Shown here: positions 53,701 to 63,760 of the stretch, piece by piece
Layout of the letters: each line of letters starts with the position of its first letter
Position numbering within the stretch: position 1 is the stretch's first letter
Assembly (NCBI RefSeq): GCF_902459465.1
Contig: NC_047070.1
Coordinates: 8,775,597-8,839,596 of the forward strand
DNA from: Asterias rubens
Taxonomy: Eukaryota > Echinodermata > Asteroidea > Forcipulatida > Asteriidae
DNA length: 64,000 bases
Direction of reading: 5' to 3'
Program-made: the position numbers and the translations under genes
The notes under the pieces: generated by a model
Database searches by the model: none
Told to the model about the DNA's origin: nothing
What the model saw: the letters and a program-made list of their open reading frames with translations, nothing else

Positions 53701-55925
53701 ATTCGTTTTCAATTTTTTGCCTAAATTTGATAAAAATGCTGGACTTACCCCTTGTGATTTTTTCAACTTTTCGCCTAAATTTAATACAAATGCAAATACA
53801 CCCCTTGTGATTTGTTCAATTTTTCGCCTTAATTTTATAAAAATGCTGGACTTACCCCTTGTGATTTGTTCAATTTTTCGCCTTAATTTTATAAAAATGC
53901 TGGACTTACCCCTTGTGATTTTGTTCATATTTTCGACTAAATTTGATAAAAATGCTGGACTTACCCCTTGTGTTTTTTTCTATTTTTGGCCCTAAATTTG
54001 ATAAAAATACTTGTGATTTTTTCAATTTTTCGCATAAATTTGATAAAAATGCTGGACTTACCCCTTGTGATTTTGTTCATATTTTCGCCTAAATTTGATA
54101 AAAATGCTGGACTTACCCCTTGTGATTTTTTCAATTTTCCGCCTAAATTTGATAAAAATGCTGGACTTACCCCTTGTGTTTTTTTTTCAATTTTTCGCAT
54201 AAATTTAATAAAAATGCTGGACTAACCCCTTGTGAAATTCTTCAATTTTAGGCCTAAATTTGATAAAAATGCTGGACTTACCCCTTGTGATTCGTTTTCA
54301 ATTTTTTGCCTAAATTTGATAAAATGCTGGACTTACCCCTTGTGATTTTTTTCAACTTTTCGCCTAAATTTAATACAAATGCAAATACACCCCTTGTGAA
54401 ATTCTTAAATTTTAGGCCTAAATTTGATAAAAATGCTGGACTAACCCCTTGTGATTTGTTCAATTTTTTTGCCTTAATTTGATAAAAATGCTAGAGTTAC
54501 TACCCCCTTTGTGATTTTTTTCAATTTTTCGCCTAAATTTAATAAAAATGCTGGACTTACCCCTTGCGAAATTCTTCAATTTTAGGCCTAAATTTGTTAA
54601 AAATGCTGGACCTACCCCTTGCGATTTTTTCATTTTTTCGCCTAAATTTGTTGAAAATGCCGGACCTACCCCTTGTGATTTGTTAAGTTTTTTGCCTAAA
54701 TTTGATAAAAATGCTGAACTTACCCCTTGTGATTTTTCCAAGTTTTTGCCAAAATTTGATAAAAATGATGGCCTTACCCCTTGTGAAATTCTTCAATTTT
54801 TAGGCCTAAATTTGATAAAAATGCTTGACTTACCCCTTGTGATTTGTTCAATTTTTCGCCTAAATTTGATTAAAATGATGGCCTTTCTTCAATTTTTAGG
54901 CCTAAATTTGATAAAAATGCTGGACTTACCCCTTGTGATTTGTTAATTTTTTGCCTAAATTTGATAAAAATGCTGGACTTACCCCTTGTGATTTTTTCAT
55001 TTTTTCGCCTAAATTTGTTAAAAATGCTGGACTTACCCCTTGTGAAATTCTTCAATTTTAGGGCTAAATTTGATTTTAAAAATTCGCCTAAATTTGTTAA
55101 AACTGCTGGCCTTACCCCTTGTGAAATTCTTCAATTTTAGGCCTAAATTTAATAAAAATGCTGGACTAACCCCTTGTGAAATTCTTAAATTTTAGGCCTA
55201 AATTTGATAAAAAATGCTGGACTTACCCCTTGTGATTCGTTTTCAATTTTTTGCCTAAATTTGATAAAAATGCTGAACTTACCCCTTGTGAAATTCTTAA
55301 GTTTTAGGCCTAAATTTGATAAAAATGCTGAACTTTACCCCTTGTGATTTGTTTTAATTTTTTTGCCTAAATTTGATAAAAATGCTATACGTACCTGTTG
55401 TGATTTTATTCTATTTATGGCCTAAATTTGATAAAAATGATTGACTTACCCTTGTGATTTTTTCAATATTTAGCCTAAATTTGATAAAAATGCTGGGCTT
55501 TCCCCTTGTGATTTTTTTTGGCCTAAATTTGATAAAAATGCTGAATTTACTACTTGTGATTTTTTTTTGATTTTTTGCCTCAGGTTGGTAAGAATGCTGG
55601 ACTTACAACTTGCAATTCTTGAATTTTTTGCCCTAATTGGACAAAAATACTGGTCTTACCTCTTGTGAAATTCTCAATTTATTTTGCTTAAATTTGATAA
55701 AATTGGTGGACTTACCCCTTGTGATTTTTTCAATTTTTGGTGGCCTAAATTTAAATGCTTGACTTGCCACTTGTGATTTTTCAGTTTCTGGCCATAATTT
55801 GAAAACATTTCAGACTTTTTTTCATGTTTTTTTCCAAAATTTGAATTTTTTTAAAGCCTTACCCCTTGCAATTTTTTATTATTTTCGCCCATATTGGATA
55901 AAAATGCTGCACTTACCACTAGCGA
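50793..55925. repeat. 5.1-kb minisatellite, 54-57-bp unit
   Basis: The core unit reads AATTTGATAAAAATGCTGG, ACTTACCCCTTGTGA, then a variable T-rich link (TTTTTTCAATTTTTCGCCT or AATTCTTCAATTTTAGGCCT). I estimate about 90 units. Units near the ends are more diverged, as is usual for tandem arrays. Larger blocks are duplicated within it. Open frames of up to about 130 codons occur on both strands only because many units are 54 or 57 bp long; frame changes between units argue against coding. It lies between the convergent ends of SFXN and MVP. Confidence 0.95.
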
Positions 55926-55946
55926 AATTTGAGTGACCACTTTATC

Positions 55947-56165
55947 AGGGCCGAATTCTGCTGACCGTAAAAGCAGGGAATTTCTGTGCTAGCTGTGAAA
56001 GGGAAGAATTCCTAATTACAGTTAGTATGCAGGCACACAAGCAATCCCAGCTACCCTGTGAAATTCGCTGGACATCAGCGCGGATTTCCCTGCTCCTGTA
56101 ATGTGTAAGCTTGGAATCTTTGTTTTACGGTAAGCAGACCTATGCGACTTTCATAGCAGAAGATT
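55947..56165. mobile_element. diverged MITE of the GCGCTTACGGTAAGCAG family
   Basis: Begins CAGGGCCGAATTCTGCTGAC and has TTTTACGGTAAGCAGACC near the right. It directly follows the minisatellite. Confidence 0.4.
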
Positions 56166-56446
56166 CCGCTTAGCAATTTTTGCTTGTTTGAAATTAGTGG
56201 GGTACAAGTCACAGAAACGGTAACTGTAGCGTACCTTGCCTGGTTACCAAATGCTAACCTAATAAAGAGTTTTGCAAGTTTTTGTGCTTTTCGGGCCCTG
56301 TGGAACATACCGATCGAGTGCCTTCCATCATGTCCATGCTAAAGAACATCACAAACAATTGGCAACATTATTGAGTCACATAAGAAAGTTTGAAATGGCC
56401 ATTATACTGAAAACAGACAGAATAAAGGCATTATCATAAAACTACT
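56166..56446. other. gene-free stretch, nothing recognised
   Basis: No repeat or coding signal recognised; this lies beyond the candidate polyadenylation site of the minus-strand gene. Confidence 0.35.
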
Positions 56447-56452
56447 TTTATT
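56447..56452 (-). terminator. candidate distal polyadenylation signal for MVP
   Basis: AATAAA on the minus strand followed by TTATTCTGTCTGTTTTCAG, a T/GT-rich tract. If used by MVP the 3' UTR would be about 2.8 kb and include MITEs. Confidence 0.3.
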
Positions 56453-57614
56453 GCATATCACTATTACTATCAAAAATACACGATATATTTTCATCCAAGA
56501 GGTAATCGAAGAGAAAATCCAGGAATTCTCATTCATCATTTCAGCCACTGATTACAGGACAACTTAAACATACAAATATTTATAAAGGTATAAAGACTCG
56601 TATTATTTTGTTTAAATGGTAGATTATTTTCTTTATTTATATTGACAAATCCATAAATTCTAAGTGAAGTAATATCTACAATTTTCCTCCACTATACATT
56701 AATTGTTTCATATATTAATAATTTTTAGCATTGATAACAGAACATCATGTTTTGTGGGAGAATTTTAGTTAAGGAACTTATTATGAGAACATTTTAATAT
56801 AATAGAAATCCCTGAGAGCATATGCTGTAACAACCAGGGCCCAATTCAAAGGCATTGCTGACCAAAGAATTCTGAGCTTATGGCACAATATATCTATGAA
56901 TGAATGTACTTCAACTTGACATTGTGTTTCTATGATAACATCTATTTACCTACAAACTGCAATATACTTATTACACCAATTGCTTACTCTCATAATATCA
57001 CAACTCAACAATGACTTAAATCTTTGCCAAAATGAAGTGCAAGTTGTGATGGTAGTGCATTCTGCTTTATTAACTGCATTAGGTTGCCGTCGATCGCTTT
57101 CTCGGCGCAACATTTGTGCATCCCGACTCTTCAGATGAATATGCAAGAGTACTTTGTCGTAAATGGAAATTTCAAGGCTTTCTTGATCCGACGCTTCTTG
57201 GTCATAGCATGAAAACTTTGAGGAAAGCAATCTTAAATACAACATTTCAACAGCAACAATTGTTCTGCCCTCTGCCAATTTGATGGATGCCTCGAATAAA
57301 CAAATGACCTTTTATACATCGGCTGATGGCGTGTGATGCTTAATAGCGTGTGCATACAAAATCGTTTTGCGATCGCTTTAGACCATGGTTATTTATAATG
57401 CCGTGCGTCGTTTCACACCACTGATCTTGCCAATTTTAGATTAAACCAAGGATGCGATTTTTCGAGGTGTTCATCCTAGTTGTTTATTACGCAGGTCTGT
57501 GGCGATTTCATCACACAGATTCATTTCACACGAGGCAGATTTGCATTTTTATTACAACGCGCCGACGCAAATGTTCCCAACGACCATCATTTAGAGACCT
57601 CATGTGAAATAGGC
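56453..57614. other. AT-rich stretch, possibly MVP 3' UTR
   Basis: No repeats recognised. A minus-strand frame at 56946-57278 has no family features, and its start is not an ATG. Confidence 0.3.
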
Positions 57615-57963
57615 TTAAAAACATTGGACCCTTTCGGTACAGAAAAAAAAAAAAAAGTTCACAGATTTACAAATAACTTCAAGACTTCTCTTGAAATATT
57701 ATTCCATGAAATGCTTTACTTTTTGAGAAAACAGTAAAGCAAAATCAATTCTCGATATCGAGAATTACGGATTTATTTTAAACACATGTCATGACACGGC
57801 GAAACGTGCGGATACAAGGGTGGGTTTTCCCGTTATTTTCTCCCGACTCCGATGACCGATTGAGCCTAAATTTTCACAGGTTTGTTATGTTATATAGAAG
57901 TTGTGGTACACGAAGTGTGGGCCTTGGACAATACTGTTTACCGAAAGGGGTCAATGGCTTTAA
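57615..57963. mobile_element. TTAA MITE, CCATTGGACACTTTCGG family, copy 3, reverse orientation
   Basis: TTAA at both ends. The termini are AAACATTGGACCCTTTCGG and CCGAAAGGGGTCAATGGCT. The interior is inverted relative to 13920 and 16965, with an A15 run near 57642. Confidence 0.8.
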
Positions 57964-58379
57964 GGCAACGCTAACCAGTGGTAAGACTTGCACCAAACCT
58001 CACTTGCAACTTGACTTCCAATAATTTCCGACCAAGTGTTAGTTTAGAGCAAGGGGGTCTGAATGTTGACATATCAATATGAATTTGAAACAGTAACTGA
58101 AAATTACAAATTCACTAAATGCATCAAAAATATCATATTTCTTTTAAAAAATGGGATATGAAAATGCCAGAATAAAACCAATTTAACACTTCCTGCGAAT
58201 ACGAATGCAAAGTGAATTTGACATCGCAAATTCATAGCAAACAGTACGCAAGAGTTTGGCTATGATGTCAAATTCACTTCACATGATAAGTATTTGCAGC
58301 AAGTATGAAATTGTTGACCTCCATTTCAGGTTACTCCAAAAATATAATGACTGTTTCCCAACTGACATTCACAAGATCA
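57964..58379. other. gene-free stretch, nothing recognised
   Basis: No repeat or coding signal recognised. Confidence 0.35.
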
Positions 58380-59088
58380 TTAAAGGCACTGGACACTATA
58401 GGTAATTAATCAAAAAACAACATGGAGAGCTGCATGTTAATAGTATAATAAAAAACATTGTGAGAAACAGCTCTCTCTGAATATTAAAAGGGTTCAGACC
58501 TGAAGTCTTTTAATATGTGTTTTAGCCGTCTGTAAGTACACAAATTTGTGCAACAAGGGTGTTTTTTCTTTCATTATTCTCTTGTAACTTCGACGACCAA
58601 ATGAGTCCAAGTTTTCACAGATGTGATATTTTATGCATGTAGGGATACACCACTGGTCTTGGACAATTACCAAAGGCATGAAAGGGTGTCCAGTGCCTTT
58701 AAAGGCAGTGGACACTATTGGTAATTACTCAAAATATTTATTAGCATAAAACCTTTCTTGGGGACGAGTAATGGGGAGAGGTTGATGGTATAAAACATTG
58801 TGAGAAACGGCTCCCTCTGAAGTGCTATAGTTTTTGAGAAAGAAGAAGTAATTTTCCACGAATTTGATTTCAAGACCTCAGATTCAGAACTTGAGGTCTT
58901 GAAATCAACCATCTAAACTCACACAACTTCATGTGACAGGGGTGTTTTTTTCTTTCATTATTATCTCGCAAGTTCGATGACCGATTGAGCTCAAATTTTC
59001 ACAGGTTTGTTATTTTATGCATATGTTGAGATACACCAACTGTAAAGTCTAGTCTTTGACAGTTACCAATAGTGTCCAGTGTCTTTAA
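58380..59088. mobile_element. two AGGCAGTGGACAC-family MITEs in tandem sharing one TTAA
   Basis: Copy A is 58380-58702, shortened inside. Copy B is 58699-59088, full length. They share TTAA 58699-58702: CAGTGCCTTTAAAGGCAGTG is the junction. TTAA also bounds the outer ends. Confidence 0.85.
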
Positions 59089-59171
59089 ACCTATGTAGCG
59101 GTTGGTGGTTTATTTTTTAAAGGTCTGATCTACACGTCAGATACAGCCTACATATGTCAACAGATATCAGA

Positions 59172-59213
59172 TACCCAATGGGTATTCACTTATGTATCTA
59201 TACCCATTGGGTA
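59172..59213 (-). promoter_or_regulatory. perfect 13-bp inverted repeat just after the MVP stop
   Basis: TACCCAATGGGTA at 59172-59184 and its exact inverse TACCCATTGGGTA at 59201-59213, loop 16 nt. On the MVP strand it follows AATAAA at 59217-59222, which begins only 28 nt after the stop codon. It could be a 3' UTR hairpin or the core of a tiny MITE. Confidence 0.5.
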
Positions 59214-59249
59214 ACATTTATTATTATACCGACCTTCCTTGTTGGTTTC

Positions 59250-59357
59250 TCACTGGTGCCCTGATATCATGCCCTTGGCTGTATTGAACAAGTTGACAGG
59301 ATTGTTACCATCCATAATGAGTGTAGTCTCGATCCCAAGGCTCCCCAGAAGCTCTGC
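59250..59357 (-). CDS. MVP last coding exon
   Basis: Acceptor CACTTTGTAG, 35 codons and TGA at 59252-59250. Encodes the vault cap-ring end, with [15 protein letters not shown]. Confidence 0.92.
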   Translation of the reverse strand, partial: AELLGSLGIETTLIMDGNNPVNLFNTAKGMISGHQ

Positions 59358-62300
59358 CTACAAAGTGATATCAGAATAGGAAAGAAAACGGCTTGTTACA
59401 AGACTACACTAAAATGGACACCTTTTAAGCATTATTTTTATCAGTGCTTTAAAGGGATGCTGCAGTGAATTAAAATAAAACAGTTAATTTTGCTGTCATT
59501 TATTTCTGATATATGTATTGAACATCAATAAAATGTGTTTTGTTTTTTCCCCGACATATCTCACTTGCGTAATTAGCGAATAAGTCATGCCCCCCCTTTC
59601 GTGGATTGTTACCGCCCCCCTACCATCGACGTCACGTCGGGAATTCAAACATATCATCGGCAAAAAGAGTCTGGTCCCTAACTACACGCGCCTAGGTATC
59701 AGGCCACACAGTGCACACGTCTCTATATGCACACAGCCAGGGGGCCCGACGGCTCAGGTTCCCGACATGACGTCACGTTTATGCTAATGAAGGCTCCCTT
59801 TTAGGGGCGGGGTGGGTTCCCCTAATCTCTTGAAAACCATGTTTAAAGTACTTGTGCATTTAATAACAAATAAATAAAAACAATTCAGGTTTAAAAAGTC
59901 ATGTTTAATCGTTTAAATTATTTTTAAAAACACTGCAGCCACCCTTTAATGTTCATCTCTTTGATTTAAAAGTGGTTCAAAAGGTCAAGGAAACAAATAA
60001 AACCAAAATAAGTTAAGCAAGCAGTGTCTTGTTTTCATTGTGAAAGTGCCCTTTCATACTTAACTGAATTGAAAGATATTTATCAAACTCATAGTCAACA
60101 TTTTCACAAAGATATAAACAATGAGGTAGCCTATTATTCAGTTGAAAAACACAATACGAACAGAATTGTCAAGTCTGAGGTTTACTGGCCCAACGCTAAA
60201 ATCACTCCACTCGAGCCTGTGGTCCAGTGTTAATTCTGAGCCCTGATTCATGCCAAAGATTTTAACATCTAAAATTGTTTCAAACCTTTTGTTCCAATAA
60301 CATATTCCGCATTAAACAAAGGGCGCCCTCACACGTTCATAAAGCTGCTTACCCTTGTACACTTATGTGTGCTTCCTTTAGTAAACAACAAACATGGGTA
60401 AGCTTTTAGTGCGTTTCATGACCAGTACATAAATGGCAACCTCGTTCCCAGGGGTGATCTATCTCACCGCGCCATTTTTTTCCCCATTATGCATTGCTCG
60501 ATCATAACCCCTGGAATTGGCAAATTTAAATGTGCTTTATGCTAGCACATTTAAATGAACCATAAATGAATGACATATTCATTATTCAATCTTTTCTACG
60601 CGCGCACGCATGTCTTTCGTCTTAAAGAATGTTTTTGTTTTTGTTTTTAAAAAACGTGTTCGTGTCATAAAAAACGCGGGCGTGATCAACAGAAAAATAT
60701 CTTAAAGCACGCACTTGACATCTAATGCATAACCAATTTCCTGAGCCAATCAGAGTTGTTTCCCAGTACATGCCTCCCAGGGGTTAGTGACGAGAGGTAT
60801 CGATACGGCGCGCTGCCCATGGTAGCGAGGCTGCATAAATGGGACCTTTCTCAAACCTCGGCTTGGTCTCCGCCTCTGACTTGGGCTCCCGCATGCTGTG
60901 TATACAGTAGACACACAACAAGATCAGGCCTATACATGTGTTGTGTATTGCATGTAAAAGAACCCAGTGCACTTTTCGAAAAGAGAAGAGGTTCGCCCCA
61001 GAGTTCTTGGCTGTGGCTGCTGTATGCACCGTACCACCTTGTAAACCCTTATAAGGTGCTAAATAATTGGGTCTCAGAATTCATCACTGCAATAACCTAT
61101 CTTTCTGAAAGTGTGTATATACTCAGCGCCTTGAGTACCTTGTTTGGTAGATACATTCGCTATATAAGACTTCGATATTATCATTTTTTGGGGCGGCATG
61201 TATTTTGCACATGGTGGTGGTACGAACATCAGACAGAGCTGGATCCCAAGCAGAGATTTTGAGAAATGTCTAAGAAGGGAATTTACTTACCTGAAGTTTT
61301 GGTCCGGAGTTGGCAATATCAGCAATGGTACTTGCCCCGAGGGTATTCACCATGGAGTCAAACTGAGATACCTGAATAACACATTTAAAGGCAGTGGACA
61401 CTATTGGTAATTACTCAAAATAATTATTAGCATAAAACCTTACTTGGTGATGAGTAATGGGGAGAGGTTGATGGTATAAAACATTGTGAGAAACGGCTCC
61501 CTCTGAAGTGCCATAGATTTTGAGACCTCAGATTTAGAACTTGAGGTCTCGAAATCAACCATCTTAACGCACACCACTTCATGTGATAAGGGCGTTTTTT
61601 CTTTCATTATTATCTCACAACTTCGATGACCGATTGAGCTCAAATTTTCACAGGTTAGTTATTTTATGCATATGTTGAGATACACTAACTGTGAAGGCTA
61701 GTCTTTGACAATTACCAAAAGTGTCCACTGCCTTTCAAGGGAAGGTAAACGTTTGGTAATCACTCTGCATGGTAATTAAAACCTTTGGTAAAGAAGCCTA
61801 CAGCAGCATTTGATAGTATAAAGCATTTTGAGAAACATTTCACCCTGAAGTAGTGTGGTTATGTAAAAACAAAACATTTTTTACCTCCCAAAATTTAACT
61901 CTATGAGGCGTTACCGTAGAGGCGCTTTCTCAGATTATATTCCTGTTAGGAGTTATTCGTTTACTGCTTAAACTGTTCTGCCATCTTGTTGCCTTTATTA
62001 AGAACTCGATGTGTCACGTATTATGTTCATCTGTCCTTTTTGTCTGTTTGTCTGTCTTTCTGGTTGTCTTGTTTTCTTGTCTGTCTGGCTGTTTTTTACA
62101 AGCTTATGCTTACCAAAACAGCCCTGTACTCTATTTATTTATTTATGTTGACTGTTACTTAAAGATATTTTTTGCTTTACTCTGAATACATGTAACTGTC
62201 GTTATTCTTTTTTGAGAGTATGGAAATAATTTTTACTCTTGAATTGAATTTAATTTAATCCTTCCTGCATGGGAATAATTTCACTCAGGATTTTTAGCAA

Positions 62301-62907
62301 TATCTCAAAAATATGACCACGGTGAACCTTTTTTTAACCGTGTGTTCAGACAGCACTGAGTTAAACTCGATACGGTTTATCTTCAGTTTTAAGAGAGATT
62401 GTCATACTCATTGGTCACTGTTTATTTACGTAACGATCACGGAGGTCAATGGGTCATCTGTTGTGAGTTCAACCGGATGTGTGGTTTTTTTAATATTCTG
62501 TCCACACACAGATAAGGATAAACCAGAAGCGGCTTCTGTGTGGCAATGATACAAAACATGATCTACCTCAATATTGGAGAGTATGTTTCCTGTGGAATAA
62601 GGACACAGTGTGCCAGGGTTACCCTGGGGTCACAAACAACTCATGGGCTCCCAAGGGCTGTAGGATTCAGTGTGAAAAGGGTTTCTCTGTGGAAATTATA
62701 AAACACTTAATCTACCTCAATATCGGAGAGTTTGTTTAATCTGTTGATCTCCACCTCATTCTGGCGTTGATTATAGCCGAGTTCTGACATGCGCAGCTGA
62801 CTCTGGGTTTTTAACTCGGTGCCGTGGATGATCTCTTCAGCTTGTGCTTTGAGTCTCGCTGAGTCAATCGCACTGTGACACTCGATCAGGAGTGACTCGG
62901 CCCTGGC
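59250..62907 (-). CDS. major vault protein, last three coding exons (partial gene)
   Basis: MVP is the shell protein of the vault ribonucleoprotein particle in the cytoplasm. Exons on the minus strand are 62907-62716, 61371-61291 and 59357-59250, all in phase 0, giving 126 residues and a stop. The first is charged helix ([35 protein letters not shown]) of the shoulder/cap-helix region. The second holds [14 protein letters not shown], and the third [16 protein letters not shown] and [11 protein letters not shown]. These match the order and spacing of the MVP C-terminus. The tail after NLFNTA is only nine residues, shorter than in the human protein. The N-terminal repeats lie beyond the window. 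Confidence 0.93.
59358..60435. other. MVP intron sequence, nothing recognised
   Basis: No repeat family assigned. Confidence 0.35.
60436..60800. mobile_element. element with CTCGTTCCCAGGGGTGAT ... CCCAGGGGTTAG ends, copy 1
   Basis: The left part is CTCGTTCCCAGGGGTGATC, GCGCCATTTTTTTCCC and TCATAACCCCTGGAA; the right part is CTCCCAGGGGTTAGTGACG and TATCGATACGGCG. A second copy is nested at 63112-63492. Inner ATTTAAATGTGC pairs with GCACATTTAAAT. Confidence 0.55.
60935..61190 (+). mobile_element. 5'-truncated SINE in the MVP intron
   Basis: CATGTAAAAGAACCCAGTGC through CCTTATAAGGTGCTAAATAA to CGCTATATAAGACTTCGAT matches the 3' two-thirds of the SINE at 24184-24603. The tRNA head is missing. 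It is antisense to MVP. Confidence 0.78.
61291..61371 (-). CDS. MVP penultimate exon
   Basis: 27 codons, [19 protein letters not shown] onward, donor CAG|GTAAGT. The acceptor TTATTCAG|GTATC was chosen over a second AG nine bases later because it restores the conserved E-V...F...M spacing. Confidence 0.92.
61384..61735. mobile_element. TTAA MITE, AGGCAGTGGACAC family, 13 bp from an MVP exon
   Basis: Starts TTAAAGGCAGTGGACACTA and ends GTGTCCACTGCCTTTCA. The central hairpin is intact, with a short deletion before it. It lies directly upstream of the penultimate exon's acceptor, in the zone where the branch point should be. Confidence 0.8.
61736..62290. other. MITE-like relic and a LINE-like 3' tail
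   Basis: About 61738-61945 resembles the element type seen at 48950-49260 (GGTAAACGTTTGGTAATCAC, TTTGAGAAACATTTC). About 62000-62280 has CCCTGTACTCTATTTATT and GTATGGAAATAATTTTTACTC, reminiscent of LINE 3' ends. Low confidence. Confidence 0.35.
62553..62592 (-). repeat. decayed duplicate of the MVP exon end and donor site
   Basis: ACAAAACATGATCTACCTCAATATTGGAGAGTATGTTT parallels 62699-62736, where the real exon ends (TAATCTACCTCAATATCGGAGAGTTTGTTT). The copy keeps AATATTGAG|GTAGATC on the minus strand. It lies about 145 bp downstream in the intron. Confidence 0.6.
62716..62907 (-). CDS. MVP exon with the cap-helix segment
   Basis: 64 codons, acceptor AATGTTCACAG, donor GAG|GTAGAT (weaker than the other donors). 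Ends LNKLSDIE. A decayed copy of this exon end lies downstream in the intron. Confidence 0.92.
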
Positions 62908-62973
62908 CTGTGAACATTGAAGGAACAATAGGGTTTAGTAGGATTTGATACTTTGCATGGTGGAAATATGATA

Positions 62974-63549
62974 CAGTAAGGTTTGTGGTTAATTACACCA
63001 TGTAATGATAATCTCTGAATGGTCTGATCGTCTTCTGGAGATTCTACGTTAGAGCATACTAATCGAAACGTTGAGTTGAAACCTATGGTTCTTGTCAGAA
63101 CCATCCCAACTAACCTCGTTCCCAGGGATGATCGATCTAACCCCGCCATTTTTTCCCAGCATGCCTTGCTTGATCTTAACCCCTGGAAGTGTAACTCCAA
63201 AATATCCAAATATAAGGGATATTACAATTAGTCCTGTGGTTGATCCGTTCTGTGTTGGGTGTTAGTCGCACACACGTTAGTGCTGTGTGTAACAAAGTCA
63301 TAAACTTGCCTTAGATTAAGTGTTACATGACAAAAAAAGTGAATACATACATCTTTATACGCACGCGTTTCGGCGTATTGAGCTTTTTGGAGACGCACAG
63401 CGTTTCAAATTTTGCGAGTATATGATAGCCAATCAAATACACGGATCGGAGTTTCCCCCCAGGGGTTAGATACGTACGCAGAGCTAGCGTGATACGGCGG
63501 CAACCCTTTTAGAGATTATCATAACATGGTGTTACCGCAAACCTTACTG
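62974..63549. mobile_element. element with ACAGTAAGGTTTG...TGATAATCTCT ends, carrying a nested element
   Basis: The left end is ACAGTAAGGTTTGTGGTT with CATGTAATGATAATCTCT; the right end is AGAGATTATCATAACATGG with CCGCAAACCTTACTGT. The inner GGTTCTTGTCAGAACC hairpin matches the short relative at 42343. The second element type, CTCGTTCCCAGG...CCCAGGGGTTAG, occupies 63112-63492. Confidence 0.65.
63112..63492. mobile_element. element with CTCGTTCCCAGGGATGAT ... CCCAGGGGTTAG ends, copy 2 (nested)
   Basis: Same ends as 60436-60800 (CTCGTTCCCAGGGATGATC, CCGCCATTTTTTCCC; CCCCCCAGGGGTTAGATACG, GTGATACGGCG), but with a different middle. Inserted in the element at 62974. Confidence 0.55.
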
Positions 63550-63595
63550 TACATGTAGCATTAGGATTGACATCAGTGAGTTTGCAATGTTATCA

Positions 63596-63760
63596 CAATG
63601 AGCGGCTAGTATGTAAAGCACTCGCCTCTCACCACTGTGGCCCAGGTTTGATTCCCAGCTAGGGTTGTATGTCCTCTCCAGGCTTTTCTCCGAGCCCTCT
63701 GGTTAGTGGTCATATAAGGGTCGATGTGGCTGATTTCTAAAAGGCACATATACAATACAA
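63596..63760 (+). mobile_element. tRNA-derived SINE
   Basis: GCGGCTAGTATGTAAAGCAC serves as A box and CCCAGGTTTGATTCCC as B box. A body follows with CTCTCCAGGCTTTTCTCCGAG. The right end is not clear. Confidence 0.55.

Noticed and set aside
50912-55140. Many open frames of 60-130 codons on both strands with repeated KNAGLTPCDFF- or KSQGVSPAFLSNLG-like peptides
   Set aside because: They are by-products of a tandem repeat whose unit is often a multiple of three. Frames break between blocks and exist on both strands.
50793-55925. CRISPR-like or centromeric satellite array
   Set aside because: Units abut without unique spacers, and this is an animal genome. The array is too short and too diverged to call centromeric from this window.
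56946-57278. 110-codon minus-strand frame as a gene downstream of MVP
   Set aside because: It begins with a non-ATG codon, lacks recognisable features and lies in what may be the MVP 3' UTR.
60756-61262. 168-codon plus-strand open frame
   Set aside because: It spans the end of one mobile element and most of a truncated SINE. It is antisense to MVP and has no domain.
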